The notes: generated by a model not told the origin, from the letters alone. DNA of 64,000 nt from Pedobacter polaris (GCF_005116505.1 NZ_SWBR01000002.1:314-64313); one strand, 5' to 3'. Shown: positions 8,311 to 17,075, numbered from the stretch's first letter. Translations and numbers: made by a program.

Positions 8311-8313
8311 CTT

Positions 8314-8883
8314 TTAGAGGAATGGTTTTTGTTTTGATGGCTTGATGAATTCATCCAATTCAGAAACTCCAGTTCGTATCATTTCAATAATGTTTTGTGT
8401 TTCCAATGGAAGGGAGTGGTCATGGAGCAGTTCGGTCAATCCTAGTAAGTTGGCGATTGGTTTTCTGATCACATGTGACTGGATATGTTCCATCTGTTCA
8501 AGAGCAGCGGAGCTAAGCATAAACGCTGTGATGTCATAGCCAATGCAAAATACTCCCGCAGGATGGCCTTGCTGGTCGAACATGGCTTTGTAGTCCCACT
8601 GAGTGGCTATATAGCCACCCTTGCCGTCATGTTTTCGGATGGTTGCCGGAAAAATCTGCTGAGGGTTCGCAAAACATTGTGCAGAAACCTCGGAGCAAAT
8701 GGCCATATCTTCCTGGTGCATGGTGATGGCATAATGCTGGTTTATCAAATCCCCATGCTGGGCTTCAAAAATTTTTTTATAATGACCGTTGAGGTAGCCG
8801 TATCTACTGTCCATCTTAACCGAAATCAGGTAGAAGGTGGTGGAGTTATCCAATAGTTCTTTTATAGCACTGAAATTTTTCAT
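8314..8883 (-). CDS. PAS protein with a lone histidine-kinase dimerisation helix
   Basis: 189 residues. A PAS domain (about 8-122) ends in the typical Gly-Tyr-Asp-Ile-Thr strand. A HisKA-like helix pair follows (about 128-180), with His137 in the motif His-Val-Ile-Arg-Lys-Pro-Ile-Ala-Asn. The protein then stops, and no HATPase domain lies downstream, so it cannot phosphorylate itself alone. It could be phosphorylated by, or dimerise with, another kinase, or be the front of a truncated kinase. The coiled-coil protein at 13209 ends in a very similar helix. Both lack an ATPase domain, which argues for function over accidental truncation. Confidence 0.75.
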   Translation of the reverse strand: MKNFSAIKELLDNSTTFYLISVKMDSRYGYLNGHYKKIFEAQHGDLINQHYAITMHQEDMAICSEVSAQCFANPQQIFPATIRKHDGKGGYIATQWDYKAMFDQQGHPAGVFCIGYDITAFMLSSAALEQMEHIQSHVIRKPIANLLGLTELLHDHSLPLETQNIIEMIRTGVSELDEFIKPSKQKPFL

Positions 8884-9052
8884 CGGAAAGTTAATAGACA
8901 GGTTTAGGGTTGTAGGTGTGCGGTAGTTGCTTTGATAACACGATTAAACCGAATATTGTTTAGATTTAAATAAAGGGGGCGTTTTATGGGAGTAATGAAA
9001 ATAATGGGTCATCCATTTTCACACTATTACTGTAGCTAGAATTGGATTCAAT

Positions 9053-9152
9053 CGTTCAAAATTTGTTCGCCTGGGATATTTACAATATGCCTTTAGGCTT
9101 CCCTAAAGCCGAAAATCGCTGTAAATCTAAAATCAAATCCATTAAATTCAAG
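9053..9152. repeat. Diverged 100-bp repeat, copy 2
   Basis: The partner of 8083-8182. The minus-strand peptide (Asp-Leu-Ile-Leu-Asp-Leu-Gln-Arg-Phe-Ser-Ala-Leu) keeps the reading frame and ends in TAA. Together with the terminator it accounts for most of the 8884-9228 gap; 8884-9052 shows nothing recognisable. Confidence 0.6.
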
Positions 9153-9173
9153 CTCTCCTAGAGTACAAATAAG

Positions 9174-9203
9174 AAAAAAGCTTCCCGTATTGGAAGCTTT
9201 TTT
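9174..9203. terminator. Terminator after the MOSC gene, usable on both strands
   Basis: AAGCTTCC pairs with GGAAGCTT around a short loop, with an A-run on the left and a T-run on the right. It lies about 26 bp past the stop of the 9229-10041 gene and could end transcription from either side. Confidence 0.8.
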
Positions 9204-9228
9204 AGTTTTAAACCGCATGTCGGCTTAA

Positions 9229-10041
9229 TTATCTCTTTTTACTGATCTTTAGCTCATCGCCAATGCGTAATAAACCTAGATTAGTATGCATTATATTTTG
9301 CCCGAATAGTATTTTTTGACCGAAATTCCTGTAGGTAGAAAGTGTTTTTAATGGCTCTTGACTTTTTTCTCCTGTCTGTTGATCTACGGTAATCATTACA
9401 CACCGGGTACAAGGTTTAGCGCTATAGAATTGAACCTCACCGATAGAAAATTCAGTAAACTCATCTTCAAGATGTGCATCACCGCCAGTAAAGACTAGAT
9501 TAGGGCGAAAACGGTCCATGCCAATTCGATGTGCTAATTTTGTGTTCAATAGGTCTAATGAAGATTGGCCAATCATAAGGCTAGGGTATGCATCTGCAAA
9601 ACCTACAGTCCCGTCATGAAGGGCATACCTCGGATCAACTTTACGCTTTTCTATTTGTGGCATTTTTACCAGTTTAGCATCCATTTGCAAGTAGGCCGAA
9701 AACCATTTGCTCACTTCGTTACTAACTTCCAAACCTGTGCAATGGTCATCCCATATATTTACCGCAATTGGTAAATCGAGGCTTTCAGTTATCGAAAAAG
9801 AGATGCTTTGATTTGGGTTGTGTTTGTGTTGAACAGTAATTGTGGTAGCAGTAATGCTGGTTTGAAGGAGCGCAAGCTGCGGGTATTTTCGTTGACTAAT
9901 GAACGTTCCTACCCGGTCAATTAGCATCCATTCTCGGTCATGTTCAAGTCCACGGTTACTGATATAGCCCTGCTGAAGCGCAATGCCCCCAAGCGATTTG
10001 ATGGGGTAAATGAATAGCTGTGAAAGGTGAAGTTTATCCAT
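9229..10041 (-). CDS. MOSC domain protein, YcbX-like
   Basis: 270 residues from the ATG at 10041-10039. An upstream in-frame ATG adds five residues, but the family begins with the strand Leu-x-Leu-Ser-Gln-Leu-Phe-Ile-Tyr-Pro-Ile-Lys-Ser. The N-terminal MOSC beta-barrel (about 1-120) carries Arg-Gly-Leu-x-x-Asp-Arg-x-Trp-Met-Leu. The MOSC domain (about 125-265) carries Arg-Phe-Arg-Pro-Asn and the Pro-Cys-Thr-Arg-Cys motif with the conserved Cys expected to bind the sulfur or molybdenum-cofactor ligand. Relatives detoxify N-hydroxylated bases or carry sulfur to cofactors; the exact substrate is not known. It is a single-gene unit ended by a strong terminator. Confidence 0.85.
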   Translation of the reverse strand: MDKLHLSQLFIYPIKSLGGIALQQGYISNRGLEHDREWMLIDRVGTFISQRKYPQLALLQTSITATTITVQHKHNPNQSISFSITESLDLPIAVNIWDDHCTGLEVSNEVSKWFSAYLQMDAKLVKMPQIEKRKVDPRYALHDGTVGFADAYPSLMIGQSSLDLLNTKLAHRIGMDRFRPNLVFTGGDAHLEDEFTEFSIGEVQFYSAKPCTRCVMITVDQQTGEKSQEPLKTLSTYRNFGQKILFGQNIMHTNLGLLRIGDELKISKKR

Positions 10042-10148
10042 TTTTAAAGATAACAAGATTTAGCAGATATAGCTCGTCAGATGAAACTCAATAGATGAGC
10101 AAGCTAAAATAAGCCTTATTTATGGGTTTTAAGCTCAGGGTTGAAAGA

Positions 10149-10664
10149 CTAAAGCCTAAAGGGGTGTATAAAGGATTTAAGTTTTTCAAAAAGTCTAGTG
10201 GAGTTTTTGAATTCTGTTTCATCTGATTCGTTTACAACCCAACTACTAGCTCTATGTTCCATGAAAATATGATGATTTCTTTTTTTGATAGCCTTAATTG
10301 CTCGCTTGCAATCTTTTTGTGTTTCTAAATCTGGGTGGTTTAAATTTTTCTTCAAATATGGAATGGCGTCTTCTCTTAGCGAATAAGCTAAAATGCAGGC
10401 ACCTCGATATCTAACCAAAGTTGCTTTATCGCTCAATGCCAAAATTCCAAGTTTAAATGCGTTTTCATTAATACGTGCATACCTAATGCAAGAAAAGACT
10501 AAATGAACTCGACCCTGCCATTTTCTGAATTTAGGGTACGCCTGAAGGAAATATTTGGTAAAATCTATATTAAGTTCATGAATTTCTGACCAATATTTCT
10601 CTTGTTCTAACAAGTTTGACGTGTCTAATTTAAAGATTTGTGAGAATATAGAGTCATCAGTCAT
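10149..10664 (-). CDS. HEAT-repeat-like protein of unknown function
   Basis: 171 residues, soluble, no signal peptide. Residues about 75-130 (Ala-Leu-Ser-Asp-Lys-Ala-Thr-Leu-Val-Arg-Tyr-Arg-Gly-Ala, then Ala-Ile-Pro-Tyr-Leu-Lys-Lys, then Thr-Gln-Lys-Asp-Cys-Lys-Arg-Ala-Ile) show the paired-helix spacing of HEAT-like repeats. Such proteins are usually scaffolds. No catalytic residues are evident. It is transcribed in the same direction as the MOSC gene but 107 bp away, so co-transcription is uncertain. Confidence 0.55.
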   Translation of the reverse strand: MTDDSIFSQIFKLDTSNLLEQEKYWSEIHELNIDFTKYFLQAYPKFRKWQGRVHLVFSCIRYARINENAFKLGILALSDKATLVRYRGACILAYSLREDAIPYLKKNLNHPDLETQKDCKRAIKAIKKRNHHIFMEHRASSWVVNESDETEFKNSTRLFEKLKSFIHPFRL

Positions 10665-11019
10665 AAATTAATTCATTACACGATCTAAGGTATTGATTTT
10701 AGAGCAATTTTAAAATTGGTTCGAAAACTGTCCTACTGGGTTACATTAAAACTTCTCAAACGAAGCAATAAGCATTAAATCTCCTAAATAATTGGTTCGA
10801 ACTTGATCCTTATCCTTTTATTTAAAGAGAATCTCGAATTTCCCCCTATAATCCATTCGCTTATTTGTTTTAATTATTTGATTTTCAATATTTTAACTTT
10901 TAATGTTCTTAGTCATTTTATAATAAAGTGTTCAATCTTTTTACATCTTCACTCTTTTCAATATTTATAACTAGCTTTAATAAAGCTATTTAAGTCGTTA
11001 ACCTCTCAAATCTAAAAAA
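10665..11019. other. Intergenic, no gene
   Basis: 355 bp of AT-rich DNA between divergent genes. The phrase ATTGGTTCGAA occurs twice (near 10713 and 10791), 78 bp apart. No consensus promoter was recognised. Confidence 0.4.
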
Positions 11020-12852
11020 ATGGAAAGAAAAGCTGTTGCTTTCTCCAACAATGATGTAATTACCATTGCATGGAGCTTTGATAAAAAGCCTACAGGATGC
11101 CTAGGCTTCGCTATTTATCGCATAGACCACCAAGGAACTGAAACTCCTTTGCCCAATAAGGCTACATTTCCTGACACTGAAAAAGACGTAAAGGATAAGT
11201 CATCTAGAAAATTTCCGATCCAGAAATTCTATTGGAAGGATGTATATGCCAGAATGGTAGCAGATAGTACTCAGAACCGTCTTTTCAGCTACAGGATTGT
11301 GCCGTTACAGGGTACTCCAGATAATTTGGTAGAGATGGACTTGGGGTCTTTAGTTTCTAATGTAGTGGAAATTTCTCCGGAAGTAGGGAGTAACATGAAA
11401 GCATATTTTAACCGTGGACTAATCTCTACACAAAAGGTAGCTAACTTTCTTGACGGCAATCTTGACGTTGATGGACTGAGAGCTCGTGTGGAAGATTTTG
11501 AAGGAGACGCTCGGCTACGCAATGATCTTTCTGGCGATATGGTTGAAGCGCTTACAGGGTTTATGAAAAAGGCAGAAAATTCAGGACGAATTTATGCAGG
11601 CCTGTATGAACTTGGCGACAAAGAACTGATCATGAACCTGGTAAACTTAGGTAGCAAGCTGAGTATCATACTTTCTAACTCGGTAAAAAAAGAAGATGAT
11701 CTTGATAGGGAAATGTACATCCCAAAAGGCAAAACTAAGCCTGTATATCATAAAAAAAGTACCGATGCGAATGATAGTGCAAGAGAAAAGCTTAGGGCAG
11801 CAGGGGCAGAAGTCTATAAAAGAAATATGCCAGATGGGCATATCGGGCATAATAAATTTCTTATTTATGTAGATGGAGCCGATGTTCCAAAAGCGGTATT
11901 ATTTGGTTCTACCAACTGGACACCTACTGGCCTTTGTACCCAAACAAACAATACCGTGGTAATTGAAGATGAAGCCTTTGCCCAGCGTTACCTAGATTAT
12001 TGGGTTCAAATAAAAGCTGACAACAATGCTGCGGGAGAAGATAGAAAAAAACTACAAGCAGCTGATTTTAGGAAATGGAATTCTTCATCTGGTTCATTTG
12101 ATATTGGTGGTGCGAAAGTGCAAAGCTGGTTTTCTCCAAATACACCAAAGGCCAGAGGGACGCGTGGACCGAATGAAGCTGTTCCAGTAGACATGACCGA
12201 GGTTATTAAAGTAATTGATGGGGCAAAACATGCTATCCTCTTTCTTGCCTTTTACCCGGGGGCACCTTCACTTGCGAACTGGACCGCCAAGGCCTTTAAA
12301 AAGAACAAGAACTTATTTGTTAGAGGCATGGTGACAAATGACAGTGCATCGGAAAATTTTTATTATGACCTAGTTGGTGGAACTCTACCCAAAAGGGAAA
12401 AAGGCAAATATGTTCCTGTTAAAGAAGATTACCGTGTTCGCTCTGCCGATGCATTTAATGGAACCAAAATACCAGAAGGTTGGAGGAAGGAAATATTAAG
12501 TGCAGGCTTTGCGATCATCCATGACAAGGTAATGGTAATCGACCCCTTCTCGAAAGATTGCGTTGTGGTTACGGGAAGCCACAACCTGGGACATAAGGCA
12601 TCCTATGACAACGATGAAAACTTGGCAATTATTAAAGGGAACAAACGCCTAGCACTTGCCTATGCAACACACGTACTTGATATATACGACCATTTCTCCT
12701 TTAGGATCAATTATAAAAAATATGGAAACGGAAAAAATTTTTTAGAAACAGACTCTGAAAAATTCATGGGCAAGTATTTTGATTCCAATGGAGCTATCAA
12801 GAACGAACAGCTCAACTTTTGGTTGGATGGTGCGAAAAAAGGTTTATCTTGA
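11020..12852 (+). CDS. Phospholipase-D-like protein with two HKD motifs
   Basis: 610 residues, no signal peptide. An N-terminal region of about 115 residues resembles an FN3-type sandwich (Thr-Ile-Ala-Trp-Ser-Phe-Asp, then Gly-Phe-Ala-Ile-Tyr-Arg-Ile). Two PLD half-domains follow. The first has His277-x-Lys279 and then Gly-Ser-Thr-Asn-Trp-Thr; its Asp is one residue later than the usual HxKx4D. The second has a canonical His501-Asp-Lys503-x4-Asp508 and Gly-Ser-His-Asn-Leu-Gly. The superfamily includes phosphodiesterases, nucleases and lipid transferases. Absence of a signal peptide favours a cytoplasmic phosphodiesterase or nuclease over a secreted lipase. It sits alone in an accessory region, so a defence role is possible but unproven. 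Confidence 0.8.
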   Translation: MERKAVAFSNNDVITIAWSFDKKPTGCLGFAIYRIDHQGTETPLPNKATFPDTEKDVKDKSSRKFPIQKFYWKDVYARMVADSTQNRLFSYRIVPLQGTPDNLVEMDLGSLVSNVVEISPEVGSNMKAYFNRGLISTQKVANFLDGNLDVDGLRARVEDFEGDARLRNDLSGDMVEALTGFMKKAENSGRIYAGLYELGDKELIMNLVNLGSKLSIILSNSVKKEDDLDREMYIPKGKTKPVYHKKSTDANDSAREKLRAAGAEVYKRNMPDGHIGHNKFLIYVDGADVPKAVLFGSTNWTPTGLCTQTNNTVVIEDEAFAQRYLDYWVQIKADNNAAGEDRKKLQAADFRKWNSSSGSFDIGGAKVQSWFSPNTPKARGTRGPNEAVPVDMTEVIKVIDGAKHAILFLAFYPGAPSLANWTAKAFKKNKNLFVRGMVTNDSASENFYYDLVGGTLPKREKGKYVPVKEDYRVRSADAFNGTKIPEGWRKEILSAGFAIIHDKVMVIDPFSKDCVVVTGSHNLGHKASYDNDENLAIIKGNKRLALAYATHVLDIYDHFSFRINYKKYGNGKNFLETDSEKFMGKYFDSNGAIKNEQLNFWLDGAKKGLS

Positions 12853-12870
12853 TTTTTAGATCAACAGTAT

Positions 12871-13032
12871 ATGCACGCTCATTTCCGATTGGACGCAAGT
12901 CAGGGTCATTCCTATTCAGGATGCATAAAATCGCATGGAAACAACTTTTTTGGTTCGATTACGACTAAGGGACGGCTGGAAAAAGAGCTAGACTTGCTGG
13001 TCATCTCCATTTTGAATTTAACTAATAAATAA
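12871..13032 (+). CDS. Possible 53-residue protein or gene remnant
   Basis: An ATG-initiated frame of 53 codons starting 18 bp after the PLD-like stop. The peptide is His- and Gly-rich at first and ends in a Leu/Ile-rich helix (Glu-Leu-Asp-Leu-Leu-Val-Ile-Ser-Ile-Leu). No family is recognised. The GC-richer start differs a little from its surroundings. It could be translated with the upstream gene or be chance. Confidence 0.25.
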   Translation: MHAHFRLDASQGHSYSGCIKSHGNNFFGSITTKGRLEKELDLLVISILNLTNK

Positions 13033-13208
13033 TATGTTTATAAAACGTGTTGAGCGCTGTTTTATTTGTATTTTCACACAAAATTGTATAAGTAGACGAT
13101 GTTTATTAACTCAATAATGAATGTTCCTGTTTTTTTACAATGGAATAGTTATCACCTTATAGTAATTCGTAATTATCACTTGCCTCTTTTGAATTATTGA
13201 CATTGACT

Positions 13209-13958
13209 ATGAATAGAGAGAAAGATCTCATAAAAGCCAACAAAGAATTGGCCTTCCAAAACGAAGAAAAGGAAAAGCGTGCCGCCGAACTGATCATTGC
13301 CAATGTAGAACTTGCATATCAGAATGAAGAAAAGGAAAAACGTGCAGCTGAATTGATCGTTGCTAATGTTGAACTCGCTTTTCAAAATGAAGAAAAGGAA
13401 AAACGTGCCGCGGAACTGGTTATTGCTAACAAAGAGCTGGAATTTCAAAATAGGGAGAAGGAGAAGCGTGCAGCAGAATTAATTATTGTTAACAATGAAC
13501 TGCTGTACCAAAACGAAGAAAAGGAAAAACGGGCAGCGGAATTAATAATCGCGAATAAAGAATTGATATTTCAGAATGAAGAGAAAGAGAAACGTGCAGC
13601 CGAATTGCTTATAGCAAACCAGGAGCTGGTATACCAAAATAATGAAAAGGAAAAAAGGGCTACAGAGTTAATAGTTGCCTATAATAAAATTAAAAAGGCG
13701 GAAGAATTTTTAAAGGAATACATTCGCGGACTGGAAGAGATGATGTTTATGACCCAGCATAAAGTAAGGCAGCCCATAGCCAATATTATAGGCATATCAA
13801 GCCTGTTAGATAAATTTATTGATACACCCGAAATGCTCAAGAAAATGATAGATTATTTGAAAGAGTCGGCAGTATCACTTGATGTATTTACTAAAGAGTT
13901 AACGGAATATATTGGTGAACTTGAAGAGAAAGGAAAGAATAAAAATATCACTAATTAG
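13209..13958 (+). CDS. 21-residue-repeat coiled coil ending in a lone HisKA-like helix
   Basis: 249 residues from the ATG at 13209; a TTG 12 bp earlier is possible. Residues about 17-163 are seven tandem 21-residue units of the form Asn-Glu-Glu-Lys-Glu-Lys-Arg-Ala-Ala-Glu-Leu, each 63 bp. Three heptads per unit predict one unbroken coiled coil of roughly 20 nm. Similar repeats are known in linker regions of sensor kinases. After a short linker the C-terminus (about 175-240) is a HisKA-like hairpin with His184 in His-Lys-Val-Arg-Gln-Pro-Ile-Ala-Asn. There is no ATPase domain and no sensor domain. The probable role is a signalling adaptor or phospho-accepting scaffold, inferred only. Confidence 0.75.
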   Translation: MNREKDLIKANKELAFQNEEKEKRAAELIIANVELAYQNEEKEKRAAELIVANVELAFQNEEKEKRAAELVIANKELEFQNREKEKRAAELIIVNNELLYQNEEKEKRAAELIIANKELIFQNEEKEKRAAELLIANQELVYQNNEKEKRATELIVAYNKIKKAEEFLKEYIRGLEEMMFMTQHKVRQPIANIIGISSLLDKFIDTPEMLKKMIDYLKESAVSLDVFTKELTEYIGELEEKGKNKNITN

Positions 13959-14153
13959 CAAACAGGCTATCGACTTTAAAATCTGAATCTATTCAAATCT
14001 GCACTTAGCAAATATATAACAATGGGATTCCCATCATTCTGTTTGGATTCTCCAAAACTCAAAAATAAGCTATTAACCGCATTCGTTTAAAATTTGGTTC
14101 AATTAGTTTTTCATCGAGTACCATTATTCATTCTATTTAAAGCTGCTAAATGG

Positions 14154-16544
14154 CTATAAAAGGTCATCATTGCTGACTCCTTTTTTACGCGAAACATTTT
14201 CTTTTAACCTGCCAAACTTATAAGTTAAGCCAAAATAGGTAACTCGATAAGGGCTCACATTGCTATTTACCTGTTCAAATGCATCTGTTTGCACATAGGT
14301 TTTATTGTTGAAATCTTTTTTAAAGAAATTATTAAAGTTTACGGTGCCAGATAGTTTGTCTTTGATGAGGGTATAACCTACATTAACTTGATAGGGTATA
14401 AAAGACCCACCTCTGCCCAAAACTGAATAGGACTGTTTCAAAAAACCACCACTTCCACTCAAGTTAAACCAATTGTTCAGTTTGTAGTTTCCATTAAAAA
14501 ACAAATTGCCACTAAAACCTTCTTGTAGCACAGGTAGGCCACTATTGGTTTGTACGCTATTGTAACGCACAATGCTGTTCAATCCGAAGTTCAGTTTGTT
14601 GATCTTGGTACTAAAACTCATGATTACACTTATCTGTTTTTCTTTTCCAATATTTCCGCTAGTAGTGGATGTAACACCAGTAGAGGGGTCGAAAAGTGCA
14701 TATTGGGAAATCATGTTATTGCTTAAACTACCATACAAAGTTAATCCGGCGAAAGTGTTTCCTTTAATAAATCGGGTTTGCAGGTTCACATTATGGAAGG
14801 TTTGGGCACCCAAATTTGGATTACCGAAAGTGATATTTAAGGGGTCTGTATTATATATGAAGGGATTTAAATTGGTAATGGATGGACGCTGTAGTCGGAT
14901 GGTATAGCTCAGTACCGAACTTAATTTATCATTCCATTTATAGGTAGCCTGCAAATTCGGAATAAAATTGGTATAAGATTGGGTGATGGGTTTGCTAGTT
15001 GTGATAAAATTGCCCTCTACTGCAGTATATTCTGTTCTTATACCTGCCCTCAGGGCATAACTGCCTAGTTTAAAATTATAAGAGGCATATGCACTGTAAA
15101 CATGCTGCCGATATCGAAAATTATTGGTATTGGCCGGATTGGGTAGATATGGATCTGCCGTATTCGTTCTAAACAGACTTTCGTAATCAGAGACAGCTTT
15201 TCTGGCGATAACTTTTATCCCTGTTTCTAGTTTCTGAAGTGCAGAAATTGGTTTTGAGTAGTCTGTTTGAAAGGTATATTCCGCATTTTTTTCTCGGTTG
15301 TCATTCATCAGGTCAAGTGACGCCAATGCACCGGTTTGGAAACTTGTAGTTATGGTTTTGCTTTTAGAGAGCTGGCCATTAAAACGAACGGTGAATTCTT
15401 CTTCCTTATTTTTTTTACCTTTTTTAATGTAATCTAAGCCAAAACCATCTGTATCTGTTCCGCCATCGGTAATCAGATTTAAACTTCCACCACTATTGGC
15501 ATCACTTGTAACAATAGTATTAATGCTTTGATTAAGTGTAGAATTACGGCTGCTGGTGCCTAAACTCGCATAAGCACTTAATGTATTTACACTGTCAATA
15601 TCATAGCTAATTTCTAGTGTACCAAAAGTGCCCAGGTTTTTCCCCGCTCTGTCACCAGTTAAAATCCGCTGTGCATATGGCATGCCATTAAAAGTTCTGG
15701 TATTGCTTTGGGTACTGCTCTGTATCGGTGAAAAAGAACCACTAGAACTTAGCATGGAAGTAATCCCGATTTTCCCGGTTCGAACGTTAAAGTTGGCACT
15801 TCCTTGGTAGTTAGTTAACGTGCTATAGTAACTGGAAACAGAACCGTTGCTGCCAGCAATTTTTTTATCGGTAATAATGTTAATGATACCTCCAATCCCT
15901 TCTGCGTCATATTTTGCAGATGGACTGGTAATAATTTCTATCTTCCTAACCAAAGCACCAGGAAATCCTTTCAGTGCATCTTTTAAGTTAAGGGCAAATA
16001 ATGATGTTTCTTTTCCATTTAACAATACTTTGAAATTACTTTGCCCGTTGAGCTGGATATTATCATTGCCATCAACAGTAACAAATGGAGTTTTTCTGAG
16101 CAGGTCTATTGCATTCGATCCCTTTGCGGCCGCATCATTCTCTGCATTATAAATAATCTTGTCATCAGTAGTTTCGATGAGTGGCTTAGTGGCCACAATT
16201 TCTACTTGTTTGAGTCGGGTAGAGGTGGCGGCTAATAAAACAGTACCCAAATCTAGTATACCAGAATCTATTTTGTTAATGGGTACTATCCTAGTTTTAT
16301 AGCCCATGGCTCCAATAGAAAGTTTGTAGTTTCCAGCAGGTATAGCTGTTAATGTAAAGCTTCCTTTTAAATCGGTTAAGCCTGTTTTAATGGTTTTTAA
16401 AGTTTCAGCATCTTGCAGTAACAAGGCCGCATCGACTGGTGTTTTAGTAATAGAATCAACAACACTGCCTTTAACCATAATCAAATTCTGGGCAAATGGT
16501 GTCATGCAACAGCAAATAAGAAATGTGGTAAGTAAAAATTTCAT
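14154..16544 (-). CDS. TonB-receptor-like outer-membrane barrel protein
   Basis: 796 residues. Signal peptide (about 1-18, ending Pro-Phe-Ala-Gln), carboxypeptidase-regulatory-like beta domain (about 22-110, Val-Lys-Gly-Ser-Val-Val-Asp and Gly-Tyr-Lys-Thr), plug domain (about 120-235, with the Ala-Glu-Gly-Ile-Gly-Gly-Ile-Ile-Asn-Ile-Ile motif) and an outer-membrane beta-barrel of the OMP_b-brl_3 type to the end. This subfamily is shorter than SusC (about 1,000 residues) and usually has no SusD partner; none is adjacent here. Its ligand cannot be told from sequence. It is a single-gene unit facing the accessory region. Confidence 0.85.
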   Translation of the reverse strand: MKFLLTTFLICCCMTPFAQNLIMVKGSVVDSITKTPVDAALLLQDAETLKTIKTGLTDLKGSFTLTAIPAGNYKLSIGAMGYKTRIVPINKIDSGILDLGTVLLAATSTRLKQVEIVATKPLIETTDDKIIYNAENDAAAKGSNAIDLLRKTPFVTVDGNDNIQLNGQSNFKVLLNGKETSLFALNLKDALKGFPGALVRKIEIITSPSAKYDAEGIGGIINIITDKKIAGSNGSVSSYYSTLTNYQGSANFNVRTGKIGITSMLSSSGSFSPIQSSTQSNTRTFNGMPYAQRILTGDRAGKNLGTFGTLEISYDIDSVNTLSAYASLGTSSRNSTLNQSINTIVTSDANSGGSLNLITDGGTDTDGFGLDYIKKGKKNKEEEFTVRFNGQLSKSKTITTSFQTGALASLDLMNDNREKNAEYTFQTDYSKPISALQKLETGIKVIARKAVSDYESLFRTNTADPYLPNPANTNNFRYRQHVYSAYASYNFKLGSYALRAGIRTEYTAVEGNFITTSKPITQSYTNFIPNLQATYKWNDKLSSVLSYTIRLQRPSITNLNPFIYNTDPLNITFGNPNLGAQTFHNVNLQTRFIKGNTFAGLTLYGSLSNNMISQYALFDPSTGVTSTTSGNIGKEKQISVIMSFSTKINKLNFGLNSIVRYNSVQTNSGLPVLQEGFSGNLFFNGNYKLNNWFNLSGSGGFLKQSYSVLGRGGSFIPYQVNVGYTLIKDKLSGTVNFNNFFKKDFNNKTYVQTDAFEQVNSNVSPYRVTYFGLTYKFGRLKENVSRKKGVSNDDLL

Positions 16545-16678
16545 AAGGGTTATATCCGTTTTTTTTGATTATTTAATTTGGGTTTAGATAGTAGACGGCA
16601 CAAAATGCAGAAAGTTGCATTAAGTACGAAATATTTCGTAACATAAGTGTTATGATTGGATATACCTAATAGTTGAGT

Positions 16679-17075
16679 TATGTGGTTGCGCTTGGCGAAG
16701 TGGCTACCATAAAAAATGTATTGGTAGGTTTTAAGATCCGTCCGCAAGCTGTAGCGCCAAAAAGTACGCGGCCAATAGAACTTGAAAAGCTGGAATTTTT
16801 CTACAAAAAATATCCATTTAATGTCGAGTTTGCACGTCCAATGGCTATAGCTGAATTGGCCCAACCTAAGGATGCGATAGCATTATTGAAAAATCTATCA
16901 ATTCAGATAAAGTAGCACAAACCAGAGCAGCTATATTAAATGCATTAAAATCACATGGACGAAAGTTAACACCGAAGTGAAGGTTGATGAAATAGCAACC
17001 AATGCAGAAAATATTTTATTAGCTCCTCTAATAATCAAGTACAGTTATTTGGAAAAAGCATATATTTTGACTTAA
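16679..17075 (+). pseudogene. Gene remnant with two frameshifts, family unknown
   Basis: Three consecutive overlapping frames give protein-like sequence: 16679-16915, then 16900-16980, then about 16974-17075. Each ends soon after the next becomes sensible. The first part contains Leu-Glu-Lys-Leu-Glu-Phe-Phe-Tyr-Lys-Lys-Tyr-Pro-Phe, the second Val-Ala-Gln-Thr-Arg-Ala-Ala-Ile-Leu-Asn-Ala-Leu, the third Ala-Glu-Asn-Ile-Leu-Leu-Ala-Pro-Leu. No start codon with context is evident. The parent family is not recognised. A minus-strand frame overlaps but is less protein-like. Confidence 0.45.

Noticed and set aside
8069..8317. Plus-strand frame of 82 codons overlapping the 7147-8076 gene end
   Set aside because: It lies over the diverged 100-bp repeat and the right direct repeat. 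The minus-strand frame is the one conserved between copies, and this translation shows no protein-like features.
16550..16864. Minus-strand frame of 104 codons upstream of the barrel protein gene
   Set aside because: It overlaps the plus-strand remnant, lacks family features and would begin inside it. The plus-strand reading through three frames is more protein-like.
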